A program made the position numbers and the translations under genes. The notes under the pieces are model-generated. The model ran no database searches and was not told the origin of the DNA. It saw only the letters and a program-made list of their open reading frames with translations. A stretch of 64,000 nt of DNA from Argopecten irradians (lineage: Eukaryota > Mollusca > Bivalvia > Pectinida > Pectinidae). Positions 29,001 through 40,400 of this stretch are shown one piece after another; the first letter of the stretch is position 1; each line of letters begins with the position of its first letter. The stretch is taken from positions 29,889,540 to 29,953,539 of the forward strand of contig NC_091134.1 in NCBI RefSeq assembly GCF_041381155.1. The letters are read 5' to 3'.

Positions 29001-29578
29001 TTAGTAGGTTCTCGTAACCAATTAGTCGGCTCGTTATAATCATCGGTTCTCCACGCGCGAGGCCCAAACAGGGGAAGTGTTTTGTTGAATTCCACACCGT
29101 TATAGAGGTACCATTGGGGGTAACTACAATGATTATCGAAATACAGAGCTGATCCGTTTATAAACCCCTCGCTCCCCGTCACGTCGGCGGTAGCCGCCAT
29201 ATACAGGTACTGCAAACCAGGTTGGTTCATGAAATCTTCAGACCTGTTCTGCCTCTGGTATATGAAACTGTAGAAAAAAGCTCGATTTAGAGCCATGTTG
29301 TGTAGATGTAAAAGTTGTGATCTGTTCGAGTAAATCACGGTACTGAGCAACATATTGTACCGGGGTAACTGTGAAACAGTTTCCATTGGCAGGCGGAGTT
29401 TGTCTTTTGGTTTGGACCTACAGTTATCTGCTGTAACCGACGACATTCTGTCCATAATTTCGTCGAATCGATCCTCTACTAGCCAGTGGAAAACGCCCGA
29501 CTGCGACACACTTCCGCACCACGACGCATACAGCGTCAAGGTAAAACCTACAAACAATAGCCGTGTATACAAACCCAT
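17058..29578 (-). CDS. Tandem Cache/EGF-like protein related to the GPR158/GPR179 ectodomain, probably GPI-anchored
   Basis: Seven exons: 29578-28623, 28323-28197, 21885-21720, 21036-20025, 19746-19629, 17782-17628 and 17163-17058. All have GT-AG borders and compatible phases, giving about 879 residues. A signal peptide (MGLYTRLLFVGF...) opens exon 1. Module 1 is a Cache-type domain (exon 1; landmarks LPLFGPRAWR, GFFGPPQPGQ-like IDFFGPPQPGQ, YFDCGRSNRWIVSA) with eight or so N-glycosylation sites, then a cysteine-rich EGF-like unit (exons 2-3; CEPLNGYGFRRGGYQCVCRP). A basic linker with RRRKR and RNKR follows. Module 2 repeats the plan (exons 4-6; REFFGPYAWR, VTYVVPFFG, GVVKVDVKLDYLDINQCP, FQTGSYKCECRQGY). 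The order and motifs match what I recall of human GPR158 (FRGVMKVDINLQKVDIDQC..., GAYECICKAGFY), where the Cache domain is followed by the EGF-like unit and then seven helices. Here the seven helices are absent: exon 7 gives KCRIAGAAS, a short hydrophobic stretch and a stop, typical of a GPI signal. The function is likely as a cell-surface or shed ligand-binding protein; the ligand is unknown. The first ATG follows in-frame context and precedes the signal peptide. Confidence 0.85.
17451..17604. mobile_element. Palindromic MITE in last intron of the Cache-EGF gene
   Basis: Left arm ACAGAGTTAGCTCCCTTGCC and right arm (complement ACAGAGTTATCTGCCCTTGT) extend about 40 bp each, around a centre with TTACGTCATTAATTTGTGAGC. 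Related partial copies lie at 33647-33717 and 48430-48465. Non-coding. Confidence 0.65.
18345..18835. repeat. 46-bp tandem repeat in intron 5 of the Cache-EGF gene, about 10 copies
   Basis: The unit GATGACCAACCAGAAATCTA continues as GATTCAAATCCCACCAAGGC and CCAAAC. Spacing was checked between units at 18555 and 18601. Flanking units are more diverged. No open frame or domain is involved. Confidence 0.85.
22370..22413. other. Perfect 13-bp-arm hairpin in intron 3
   Basis: AGTAGCGGAAAAG at 22370-22382 pairs exactly with CTTTTCCGCTACT at 22401-22413 around an 18-nt loop. It lies inside the 6.3-kb intron between exons 2 and 3 of the Cache-EGF gene. The rest of that intron (22414-25420) shows no gene or recognisable element. 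Confidence 0.6.
25421..25754 (+). repeat. Dispersed ~490-bp repeat, copy 2 (3' part only)
   Basis: Starts at CATAACTACCATTC and ends at ATTGCAGCT. It retains the 3' stem (GTAGCTCTAAAAAC / GTCTTTTGAGCTGC), with changes that weaken pairing. It sits in intron 2 of the Cache-EGF gene. Confidence 0.75.
26410..27545. repeat. 30-bp tandem repeat, about 38 copies, in intron 2 of the Cache-EGF gene
   Basis: The unit GATATAAAGGGTCCCAAGTA continues GTGACGCAAT. Variants swap ATAAAGG for ATTATGG and GTAGTG for ATAGTG or GTAGGG, in recurring blocks. A 30-bp unit without stops keeps minus-strand frames open for hundreds of codons, giving decapeptide repeats such as GTLYIIASLL and FISLRHYLGP. These frames lack other evidence of being genes. 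Confidence 0.95.
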
Positions 29579-30614
29579 GTTGTAAAAGTTTGATCTATTT
29601 CAACATGAACATCACATCCTCCGAATCCTTGTCGTCTACACGATATTCACAAAGGGATAGTGTGTTGTCGCTTCGACTAAATTCAAAATGGCGTCCTATA
29701 TTAGATCACCTATTCGAATAAGGTAAAAGACGCTTTTATCTACTGCGCATGCCCCAGGTGTGATTCAGGTGTGTATAATATTATGACAGGGGCCCATTTA
29801 GGGATGACAGGTAAACATTATATATCCGTTATAACTTATAGATATGCATGGTCACTTACTTCACCATGGGCAATTATCAGTGATTCTTTTGTACTTTTAA
29901 TTGGAACTTAACAATAATAATAGAAAAATAAGAAAGTCAATTGAAGTTTTCAGTCAGCATTTAACTTACCTGACTTTTACAATTAGTTTTCCTTGTAGGA
30001 CCTCATTGGTAACTCCGGAAGCATTTATAAATTCAACGACAAAATATGAATCATTTATTTTTCACACAATTCCTCAACGTGTCCCACTTGTGAGAAAATA
30101 TATTTTGAAACCTGAGTTAGTTTTATTTTTATATATTGCAATTTTCTTTGTTTTGTTTACCTGTGGAAGCGATGACTCAATTATTTACCGCGTGACCTAA
30201 ACCCAGGTAAATAGGCGCGTTTTCCACCAGGTGGCGAGAGTTAATTACATTGTTTGATACCAGAAGAGGCCCACGAAGGGGTATAGTTTCACATTAATGT
30301 TTTTTTTTTATCTGTGATATAAAGTTACAGTTAACTTTTAAATAAACATATTTTGTTAATGCAAAAAACCGGTAACAAGTAATTAAACTTATATGAAACC
30401 CTCTCCAGCGCAAATTACAACCATTTATCAATGATACGAAGATGGTAGATAAAATATACATTTGTGATCAAAACAAATGAGAACATTATCATTTTCAGAT
30501 AGGTTTGCTAAACTGAAATGTACAATTTTTGCATGTTTTGCCAAAATTTAGAAGCAATACAACAATCTACGACTCAATAGAGATATCTAACAGGAGACGG
30601 AGGAGAAAAGTGGA
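29579..30614. other. Upstream region of the Cache-EGF gene
   Basis: Presumably contains the promoter and 5'UTR of the minus-strand gene that starts at 29578. No TATA box or other defined element could be assigned. No other gene is seen. Confidence 0.3.
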
Positions 30615-30774
30615 ACGAATATACGTACCCGGCCTACTATACCTTTCGACCGGGCACGAATTGGTCCCTATGTGTCGTAGTGGAGCGCTGCCTCCGAAAA
30701 TCACTCGGGCACAGTTTTCTATACCTTTTTGCAGGTTTCCAATTATTTTATGCGTATGCATGCATTTACATATT

Positions 30775-32021
30775 CAGTGGCGTAGGGATGATGAAACGTA
30801 AGGGGGGGGGGGGGGGGGGGGGGCAAAGGACCTCAATATTTTGTAACCCCCCCCCCCCCCCCCCCCGCTTAAAGGAAATTAAAGAATGCGCAAATTAGCG
30901 TGTGAGCGCCGAAGGCGCGAAATTTTGGTGTTTTAGGGGTCTGAGGGTGACCTCCGGGGAAAAATATTGTAATTTAGAATGGCTGAGATGAGTTTTACAA
31001 TGTATTTTGATGATTTTGCGAGTGCCCGAAAGCGCGAGATTTTTGTGTTTGTGGGGTCCGGGGCCTCCCCCAGGAAAAATATTACGATTTAGAATAGCTT
31101 AAATGAGTTTTAATGAATTTGCGAGCGCCCGAAAGCGCGAGATTTTGGTGTTTGGGGGGTCCGAGGGTCTCCCCCGGAAAAAAAATACGATTTAGAATGG
31201 CTGAGATGAGTTTTACGATGCATTTTGATGAATTTGCAAGCGCCTAAAGGCGCGAGAATTTGGTGTTAGGGGGGTCCGAGGGTCTCCTCCGGAAAAAAAA
31301 TTACGATTTAGAATGGTTGAGATGAGTTTTACTATGTATTTTAATGATTATATTATAAAGCGTACTTAACATGGTAATTTTCGACTTAAAGCTACCTGCA
31401 TTTAGAAATGATAATTGTGTCGTCATTATATTATGCAACCCTACTCGATCTGAATATACCGGCTTCACACCATAGGCACATTGTTAAAAAATGAATTAAT
31501 TGTCTCGCTAAGACATATAAACAAATTGATCTTTTAAGAGACATTTTTTTTAAAATAGTACATAGAATCCCTTGATAGACATTTTTAGTCTAGTTCGTGT
31601 GTATTGAATTTTTACTATATAAGGTTTGACATTATGTGTTTGAACGTTTGACGAAATGCGCCGCGCAGCGGTTCGAATCCCATGTGGGGCAGTTTCCAGG
31701 TACTGACCGCTGGCCGGTGGTTTTTCTCCGGGTACTCCGGCTTTCCTCCACCAACAAACCTGGCACGTCCTTACATGACCCTGGCTGTTAATAGGACGTA
31801 AAACTAAACAAACCGCGCAGCGGAAAATTTTCTAGAATGAAGTACGAAAAATGTGCAGGAGGACCCTTTTTTCTTTCAAATAAGCATTTTTAGAAAATTT
31901 CAGTCGGCGAAAATGGGGGGGCAAAAAGACATGTTTGCCCCCCGTCCTGGGGAACGGGGGAGGGGGGGGGGGCAGTTGCCCCCCCCCCCCCCCCCCCCCC
32001 CCCCCGCTTCCTACGCTCCTG
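30775..32021. mobile_element. hAT-like non-autonomous element with internal ~110-bp repeats
   Basis: Ends CAGTGGCGTAGG (left) and CCTACGCTCCTG (right) form 12-bp imperfect inverted repeats of hAT type. The expected 8-bp target duplication is not clean: CATAT is shared at both sides. Four degenerate internal units of about 110 bp (30895-31345) repeat GCGCCCGAAAGCGCGAGATTT and a GGGGTCCGAGGGTCTCC segment. Long G and C runs flank the core (30800-30866 and 31912-32005). No transposase is encoded. Confidence 0.65.
31672..31812 (+). mobile_element. 5'-truncated tRNA-type SINE with 11-bp target duplication
   Basis: Begins in the B box (TTCGAATCCC) and continues through a conserved domain (TCTCCGGGTACTCCGGCTTT, CCTCCACC) to GACGTAAAACTAAACAAA. 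CCGCGCAGCGG lies on both sides (31661-31671 and 31813-31823), a clear target duplication. The family shares its centre with the SINE at 44640-44845. It is inserted within the hAT-like element. Confidence 0.8.
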
Positions 32022-32382
32022 CATATCATTTTTGTCCAAAACAAACATAACTACCATTCTTAATATCTACCGTACCGCTCACACGGCGTCATATTTACAA
32101 TTTCTGGACTTGCCGTAAAAATCCCCTTCAGAAAGATCTTCATATGTATTACGTTAAAAAATAATGCCTCGGTGGGAATTTGTTAATCTATGTGGTTCAG
32201 TTTTATTGCCTAGTAAGTAAACGATATCGAACAAGTAAGATGAAATGCAAATAAACATTTTATAATGGTTTGCATAATCATTACTTTGCTCCATTTGCAG
32301 TAAAAGGCACCAATTGTAGCTCTAAAGACGACATCATTTTCTGTCTGAAAGTCTTTTGAGCTACAATATTGCAGCCAGAGAA

Positions 32383-32462
32383 AAAGTAGCGGCTAGACCG
32401 GGATTCGAACCCTGGACCCTCCGAACACTAGCCGAGTGCTCTAGCGACTGCGCTACCCAATC
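32383..32462 (-). mobile_element. tRNA-like SINE head
   Basis: The minus strand reads GGGTAGCGCAGTCGCTAGAG and later GGTTCGAATCCCGG, which fit the A and B boxes of a pol III promoter. The acceptor stem pairs poorly and about 60 bp is shared with the copy at 38365-38453, so a SINE or tRNA relic fits better than a working tRNA gene. Confidence 0.55.
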
Positions 32463-34904
32463 TAAGAATGGTTCGCAATGGCGGAGATAGCGCTGACAAG
32501 GATAACCTAGCACAGTTTGGTTGCATTAAACGATGAATTGAAAACGCAGAAGCAGCTTATTTCCATTACTCTAGTTGTTGGTTTGTACATGGCGGCAATA
32601 AACATATAGGCTAGCTATAATGGCGACCGATCTACACGCATACTTTTGTCTCGTTTCAACCAAACGCTTGATTTGGCGTAGCAACCAAAAACGAATCTGG
32701 GTTGAGTAGTACTAAGAGTCTATAGTCCTTTTTGATAAACACGTCATTTTGAACATATTTTGAACTTCTTCTCAAGTTCTACGTGCGACTAGCTGAAACT
32801 TGTCCGAAATGATCCTGACAAGGTCCCGACCAAGTGTTGTTTCCAGTTTGATCTGCGAAAAGCTTGTGTCACAAAAAAGACAAAGATACAAAGGTAAAGG
32901 GAAATTTAATGTCAGGATCGCACAGATAGTATAAAACTTGAGGAGAAGTTCAAAACGTGTTTCAAGATGGCCACCATCTTGAATTTCAAATAGACCTGAT
33001 CTTATAGGTATTGGCCCCGCGCAAGGGTTGTTGCTTTTCCGAAATCCAAGATGGCCGTCACGACCGCCATTTTAAAAATGCATCTTGAACTTCTAACAAC
33101 TTGCGATTTAGCCAAAATATCCATGGCACTTATAAAGTTGTATATAAACGTGTACTCTGGAACTTACTTCCCTAATGCGATGTCTATATTTAAGGATTAA
33201 TTTGAACATATTTTTTTCGTCATGTTATGGAGATATAACACAAAAATCTAAATTTTGATGTTTATCATCATAAACCACGGTTTATGATGAGGTCGTCCGA
33301 TACCAAACGGTGTCGGCGAGTTCTACTTTTCGATATAGCTGTGCGCTCTTGCCCTACACCAGACATAATCTGTCATGATATCTAAGTCTGGTGTCAGGGA
33401 TAGAGTAGCTCGGGCTAAGAGTACACTCTTACTAACCTTACTAATTATTAACTGAAGATTCATTTTGAGATTCTTTTGACTATGAAATAATTACGCCGGT
33501 ATCTAAACCAATCAGAAAGGACGTTACAAACGGCGACGCCATTTCCCTTGATGCCAAATTATGGGCTGATAAAATATTTTGGGAAATGCTTGAATTACAA
33601 GCAAAATTGAATTATAACTATTGCGTCTTTTCATATTACAGAATTAACTCCATTGCAGGGTAGGTATCGATTATTTAATGTTACGTCATTATTTTGTGAG
33701 CATCAATGATTTATAATATATAGAGAGAATACTGCATGGTCAGTGTCTTAAAATATAAGCTGTATTCTGGTGAGTGTTAAGACAGACGAAAGTGGCGAGC
33801 CTCCTTGTATTTTTTTTATCTTGCAACATTACAAATATTTAGCAGTGTTACATTTATTAATATATTCGTATTATTAATATGTTCAAGAAACATGTCCGGC
33901 TTTCAAACAATGGATCAACCAATAGGAGGTTGATGGAATCGGCGCACGTGAAAAGATACAGCCGTTATTCCGACAATGCTAATACTGGTTGCAGGATAAT
34001 AATTATTAGGCCTACGTACGTCAGGGACGTATAGGAGATCCTTGTGTGCGTACATGACGTTACGCCCCCAATCACATGACGTTACAACAGAAACATATAT
34101 ACATCTAGATTGGCAACTCCGTCATTTTTACGATCGGCAGATGTACCTCTGTATGTGCTTAGGGGTTTTTAGATAAACTCTTGAAAAGTTAATTACAAAA
34201 AAAAATAACTTTGATATATCAGTTATAAAAAGTTCAGGAATTTTCAGATGGTTTGAGCACGATTTTGGATAGAAAAAATAATATTTTAACTAATATATTG
34301 ATAAAACAAAACGCACTTCCGGTCTTGATTTTCGAAAAAACCAGGTAAAATTACTGATTTTCATGCTTTCAAAAATTATATCGAATAACATCAATTGGGA
34401 AAACCGGTCACATTATACCATGATATAATGTTTAAACTTAGAGTTGATACAAAAATATCATGTTTAAAAAAAATATCATGTTTAAAAGAATACATTTTTG
34501 TTAAAGTAGTTAGCCAAGGGAAAATGCCTATAATTAAACCAGAGGTCCCAATGAAGAAGTTTCCAATCTCTATGTATACATATATGGTTCTGGTTACAAT
34601 CAATACGTCGTTTTCCGGAATACAACATTCAGTCAGTTTATTCATACGACTTTGTACGGCATATGTAATGATTGTATGACAGAGCACTTAACCATTTAGT
34701 ATGAAACCATATTGTATTAGATACATGTACTCTAAATTTGCATGGATATTGAATTTAGACACTTCACATGTGAATTTAGACACTTCACATGTCCCCACCA
34801 TGACGGAAAATGTGCCCTAAATTTTTCGCGGTCACATGACTACATCAACATTTTCTTATGGAAAGCCATAGCTGCCTTATATTATAAATGTCCATAATAT
34901 CCTA
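32463..34904. other. No recognised gene
   Basis: Includes short phrases typical of dispersed bivalve repeats (AAGATGGCCACCATCTTG around 32960, AAGATGGCCGTCACGACCGC around 33050), a partial copy of the 17.45-kb MITE at 33647-33717, and short AT-rich frames around 34391-34687 without support. Confidence 0.4.
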
Positions 34905-35345
34905 CGATTTCATCAATATATGATACAAAATCATCAATACATGATACGATATTGTCATTAAAAGATATACTTATCATTTTATGATAGATTTCATCATGAT
35001 ACGATATCAGCATTATATGATACGACATTGTCATTATATGATATGAGTTATCTTTATATGATACGAATATATCATTATATCATATATGATACGAGTTCAT
35101 CATTATATGATACGATTTCATTATTATATGATAAGAGTTCATCATTATATGATACGATTTCATCATTATATGATGCGATATTGGCATTATATGATACAAG
35201 TTGTAATTATATAATGGTATATTGACATTATATGATAGGATACTGTCAATATATGATACGATATATTGCCATTATATGATACGAATTCACCACTATATGA
35301 TACGATATTGCCATTATATGATTTTGAATCATATATTGATAAAAT
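34905..35345. repeat. AT-rich ~22-bp tandem repeat
   Basis: Degenerate units of TATATGATACGATTTCATCA and variants (GATACGATATTGTCAT) run for about 440 bp on both sides of 35,100. Frames across it are repeat artefacts. It is followed by a GAAGTGC-GAA-GCACTTC palindrome at 35394-35410. Confidence 0.8.
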
Positions 35346-35410
35346 CGTATGATATTGTGAACATTTATAAGGGCACAGCTCTTCGAAGGGCACGAAGTGC
35401 GAAGCACTTC

Positions 35411-36390
35411 TTAGGTAACAGATACACGAACATATATATATAAAAAAAAAAACTTCAAAATTCAATCCTACGCACTAACAGCTTCAGTTTGCGGCCGCCA
35501 TATTTTCATACATATGAGGAGGTTGTGCTGATCATCATGAAATATTTTAATGGTGATATTTCCACATGACCATAGCTAGGAGCAATTTTGTACATCCATA
35601 ATCTTGAGAAAATACCTGAAATCAAGTGTTACGGTAAATATTGCCCCGTGCAATAATCATCGTGACTCTAGTTTTCCTCTTTTCGCTCAAAAGTCTTTTA
35701 TAAAAAGTGAAGAAATGGTACAAAATATGTCTAGAATACAAATTTAATGAATTTAATTGTCAGTTATTTGGTAGTTTCTAAGTTCAGAGCTGTTTTATCC
35801 TCTGTAAATGTCGATTTCCTAGTGTGGAAATTTTCATCTGCGATAATGTGCGCATGCGAAATGAAACAAAGGTGCGCTCGAATAGCACTTATAAATCCAA
35901 GAGTTACTTCCCTTATGCCATTTATATGATTATTTAACAGTACCACACACACAAAGCTTAAAAAGGCAAAATATTCATGAATTGTCGTAAAAATCATTTA
36001 TGAAAAGCAAGTGATAACCGTAAAGATGAATTTTTACCTGCGTATTGACTACATTAATTTTGACGTAAATCATTCTAAAAATAAATATGGAGAAAAGTGT
36101 TTAATGACATTAATTGTTGATTTTCGTATTGTAGTTTCAATATAAGTCAAATTATATTTCAAATATCCCGATATTTCTCTATGCTCCCTGCTTTTACCTG
36201 GGTGTGCCAATCTGGGTACCCGCACCTGGTTGATATCAGGTGCGTTCCAGACATGTATCCAAGGATGCTATTTATGGACACACGTGCAGGAAGAATTCCA
36301 AACATAGACCAACAGACAGATGATAGGCTCTATTTGTAAGATTGGTACAAAAATTGGAATTATTTTACAATCTGACAAATAGATGCTTAA
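35411..36390. other. No recognised gene; left flank of the large transposon
   Basis: Short unsupported frames only. A 16-bp sequence GTGTGCCAATCTGGGT at 36202-36217 recurs in the same orientation at 48376-48391, just beyond the right end of the transposon. Confidence 0.4.
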
Positions 36391-37405
36391 GGTAGCTCCA
36401 TACTTTTGGGAAAACCCATGTCATTTTTTTCTTACAGGTCTTATTGTTCTTTGCACATTATTTTCATGTAGATTTTCAAAATCTGTTAAAGATAAACTGG
36501 GTGTTCTCAGAACTACATTTTTGAGATATTTGAGCTTGAAAATATACCACTCCATGCAAAATTTGCTGGCCAGAATAGATAGAAGAATTCTTAATATTAA
36601 AATTTGTTTTTCTGTAATATTAGGGGAGATCGTAGTCTCGACTAACCAGTTGATTTTATGTCCTAAAGCTCTAACGATAGACGAACCAATATACCAAAAC
36701 TCTTGCTTAGATTTTTACAAATTGCTAAACTAAAATTTTTGTTATTTTTCCAGGACCGTTTACTATACGGTTATTATCATGTTTTGCCATATTGTTCGCC
36801 CGTAAAAAAAATCAATGAATAGGCAAAAAGGAAAATGAAAACCCATGGTCAATTTCACAATATTTGTATATGATAGCCCAATATAATATATTTTTCACAA
36901 TATCATATAAAAAACATGGGGTCCTCGATCAAAAAATCTTAACAATTTTGTATAAGCTTGAAGTTTGTAACTCACAACCCTACCCCCATTTCATACAGTG
37001 CTAAATTGATGGGTCATATTTGACTATTTTTTGAAAATCATGCGTCAAAATAAACATTCCCACATCAGTTCATATTGTTTTTGTGTTAGTATATCTGGTT
37101 TATGTCTGTTTTTTTTTATGATTTTCTCCAAATTTTTGTGCTTTATAGAAAATTATCCGTATGCGATTTTTTTAGAATTTCGGCGAATTTCGGTCCGGCG
37201 GGTACCCCACACCCCCCCCACCCCCCCTCTTTTCTTTTATAGCGGACGAACGACAATTCCGGGTGTTTGAAAATTCCATTCCCATTTACGACCAGGGGAC
37301 GCAAAAAATATAGCAAATTTTTCAATTAGACTATTTTTTTTGTTAGCCTGGAGGCCCTAACCCATAATTCCTAGCGGTGGGTTAGGGCCTGGTACACGTC
37401 CGATA

Positions 37406-37453
37406 ATGGCGGCCCACATCACCGTAAACAACATGGCGGACGGCAGTAGACAG
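37406..37453 (+). promoter_or_regulatory. Shared first coding exon and presumed promoter, left arm
   Basis: ATG at 37406 and an in-frame second ATG at 37433 (context AACATGGCGG) lead to a CAG/GTATAG donor after 37453, phase 0. The same 48 bp lie inverted at 47166-47213, where they fit the helicase gene. The 5' sequence (37344-37405) is identical in both arms and is therefore presumably the common promoter or 5'UTR. Core promoter elements were not identified. Confidence 0.65.
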
Positions 37454-40400
37454 GTATAGGAATACGATAAAGAAAAGTGTTTTCCGTGTGTTATATTGGT
37501 GACATAGGGAAACTGGCGTGCACATGTTTTCTCCATCATCTATTCTAACAGTACAATGTGTTATTTTAGCATGTCATGTGTGATAATGGTAATTTATGAT
37601 GGATTTGTAACGCTCTGAAGCATGCTGTCGTTTTATACATTTGACAGTTACCAGTAGGCCAATGGCATGTTCGTAAAGTTAACTTATATGGACGACATAG
37701 TGAAACGGTGGACAAATATTTTCTTCATCACCTATTTCACCAGTGCAGTGCGTTAATTTAGCATGTCATGTCGGATACATGTGTGCAATATATACATTAT
37801 TTATATCGCTCTATGTGTTTTGTTTACTTTTGACAGTTACCAGTATGGCATGTTCGGAACGTTACCAATTATGACAGAGTCAAGTTAAATAACAACCTTT
37901 ATCTGTGTATATAAGCAAATCGTTTCCTATAAGTGTATAATGATACTATTAGAGGTTCTGGTGGTTCTATCCATGAGGGTACTTGGTTCAATTCCAAGGG
38001 AACCTAGCTGTTGTCATTATACACATTACAATTACATTAATGTATCACCCTTTCCCTTATATAGAATTCAGATCTATAATATGCCATGCTGGTAACCATT
38101 TCATTTTCTTATATGTACTTCTGATTATGTAGTGCTCAAGCAAAAGACAACACATTGATTTTGGAAAAATGTCATAGGTAATTTATTATCAACATCTACG
38201 GGTACATGTATGTACGTACATGTAGAAACATGTATCACCAGGGGTTATTTTAGTTCTATCCATGAGCGTACTTGGTAATTTTGATCATTTTTGTGTAAAT
38301 TAACAGTCAAGAGATACATTGCACAGGCTAATAATTTGTAGCGGGATTGGACTGAGTTGATCATCGGTGACCAGGTAGCTCATGGTCAGTCCGTAGAGCA
38401 CTTGGCTAGTGTTCGGAGGGTCCCGGGTTCGAATCCCGGTGTGGCCGCTACATTTTCTCCTCTCCTGTTACAAATTTATGCTAAAGATTTACTATAAGAA
38501 AGTTGTGAATTACATTTAATTCAGGATTATTTTGAAATACATGTTGACATACAATGTTATCACGTGTCAGCTGACCATGATAATGAGTGAAGTTACACAT
38601 ACAGTATACAGAGTAATTTATCTAAATCAAATGTCACTGTGATCAGCATACAAATGTATAAAGCTGGAATAGCCAGGATTATTCAAGTGAATCAATACCA
38701 TACAATTATGCTGGAATAGAGAGGGATCCGGATTAAATGGTGGCCTGTTTTGACAAGTTATACACAATCTTCCATACCCAAAACGTATTATGACATTAAA
38801 GAACCTATATTTTTGTTGCAGGCATTTGACCATAGCTATTGCAAAGCTACTGAAAGATGTGCAAGTTTTCAACATCTGGATCTGCATACCTATGCTGTTA
38901 ATGCAAAGAAATGTACTCCAAAGAAACTGAAGCAGCGTCCAAGGCCGATAATGAGCCCCACTGGATATACACCAAATTCAAAAGTGTTAAGGGTATTGAT
39001 TTATTGATACTTTGTGAGACAGGTTTTAGAGACTCTTTTCCAGATAGTGTTTCAAATTTAAAAAAGAAAAAAGAGTGAGTGTAATATTCATATTTTTTTT
39101 CAATTATATCATGATATGCTGTAGCCTGTATAGTATATATATATAGTCCCCAGGCTAGGCATGTTTAGTATAATGTAGTTTGGCAATAAATGTGCATTAC
39201 AGAGGTGTTTTGTATTGCTCCTTAAAATATATGTATTCATATTATTCTTCTGTCAGTCTATAGAATTTCCATACAGTTAATTTTGGAGTTAAGTTCTCCA
39301 TGATCTGTTATATAATCAACAGATTGATTCAGCATCAAGCATTATAGACTACAAATTAAGCTAAAGTTAGGATTTTTAAAATAAATTTTGTAATTCTTCA
39401 TACAGCACACAAAATCAACATGGACAGAAGAAGAAAAAAAACTTTTGCTGGACTATGGAAGGAAGGAAAGTGACATGGATTGGAAAGCTTGTGTGGAACA
39501 CCTGAAATCAAAAATTCCTGGATTTATAAGATCAGGTTAGACTAGTCTTGGGTAAAACATATACATTTGATACGAGTTTTTATGAAAGAAAAATTGATTT
39601 TTTTCCCGAGCATTGACAAGCAAAAAGTAAAACTATTTAGACCCTTTTCATAAAATCTCATATGAAATCATCATAGACCAATGGAGACTACCATTTTGTC
39701 ATGACGTTCTCGAAAGGTTACATTATACTAGTGACATATATCATTCTCGATATTTTAGGAGTTACTATCAATGTCAAAATATCAACCCCTGGATTATGTC
39801 ATAAAAACTGGTGACACTTCATCACAGGCTAACAGATACCTCATTTGAAAATCACAGGGAACGGTACTCAACTTCGATACCATACAGTGTATTATTATTC
39901 AATTCTTTTGATGCACGGTTAAACCTGTCTATAAAGATCACAACAAAGGATAAGAAAAGTGGTCTTATTTAGCAGATGGTCTTTATACACAGGTTGAATT
40001 GTGTTGAAATTGGTCATTGGGGACCCCAGAAAAGTTATTTTATTAAGCAGGTGGCCTTTATAAAAATGTGTCCACTAAAGCATGTTTTACTGTACATTAA
40101 ACTACCTATCACATCTGTTGTCGCACACATTTTCAGGTTTGCTGTATGTAACAACAGTGATGGTAACCCTGGAATATTGAGAATGACACGGGCATAGTTA
40201 CAGAGAAACAAATTTATAAACAAATTGAGTTTTTATTTTCTAATTTTTAATCAGGAAAGTAGTTACTGTTAAACTTGTACTATGTAATACAAAATTATTG
40301 AATTCTTTTGTCTTCTTTACAAAACTTACAGCTGCATCATGTAGGCTAATGTACAACAGGATAAGGTCTGAACTGAACGTGACAGAGGATGAACCTGATG

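Larger units (their letters stand above)
30615..32375 (+). repeat. Dispersed ~490-bp repeat, copy 3, split by a 1.25-kb insertion
   Basis: The 5' part (30615-30774, from ACGAATATACGTACCCGG) matches copy 1, and the 3' part (32041-32375) continues the same match through the terminal hairpin. The break coincides with a hAT-like element at 30775-32021. The younger insertion thus dates after this repeat. Confidence 0.75.

Noticed and set aside
31832-32050. Frames with poly-G and poly-P tracts
   Set aside because: Generated by homopolymer G and C runs in a non-coding element.
32383-38453. Possible tRNA genes at 32383-32462 (minus) and 38365-38453 (plus)
   Set aside because: Pol III boxes are present but acceptor stems do not pair and the two resemble each other as repeat copies; treated as SINE relics.
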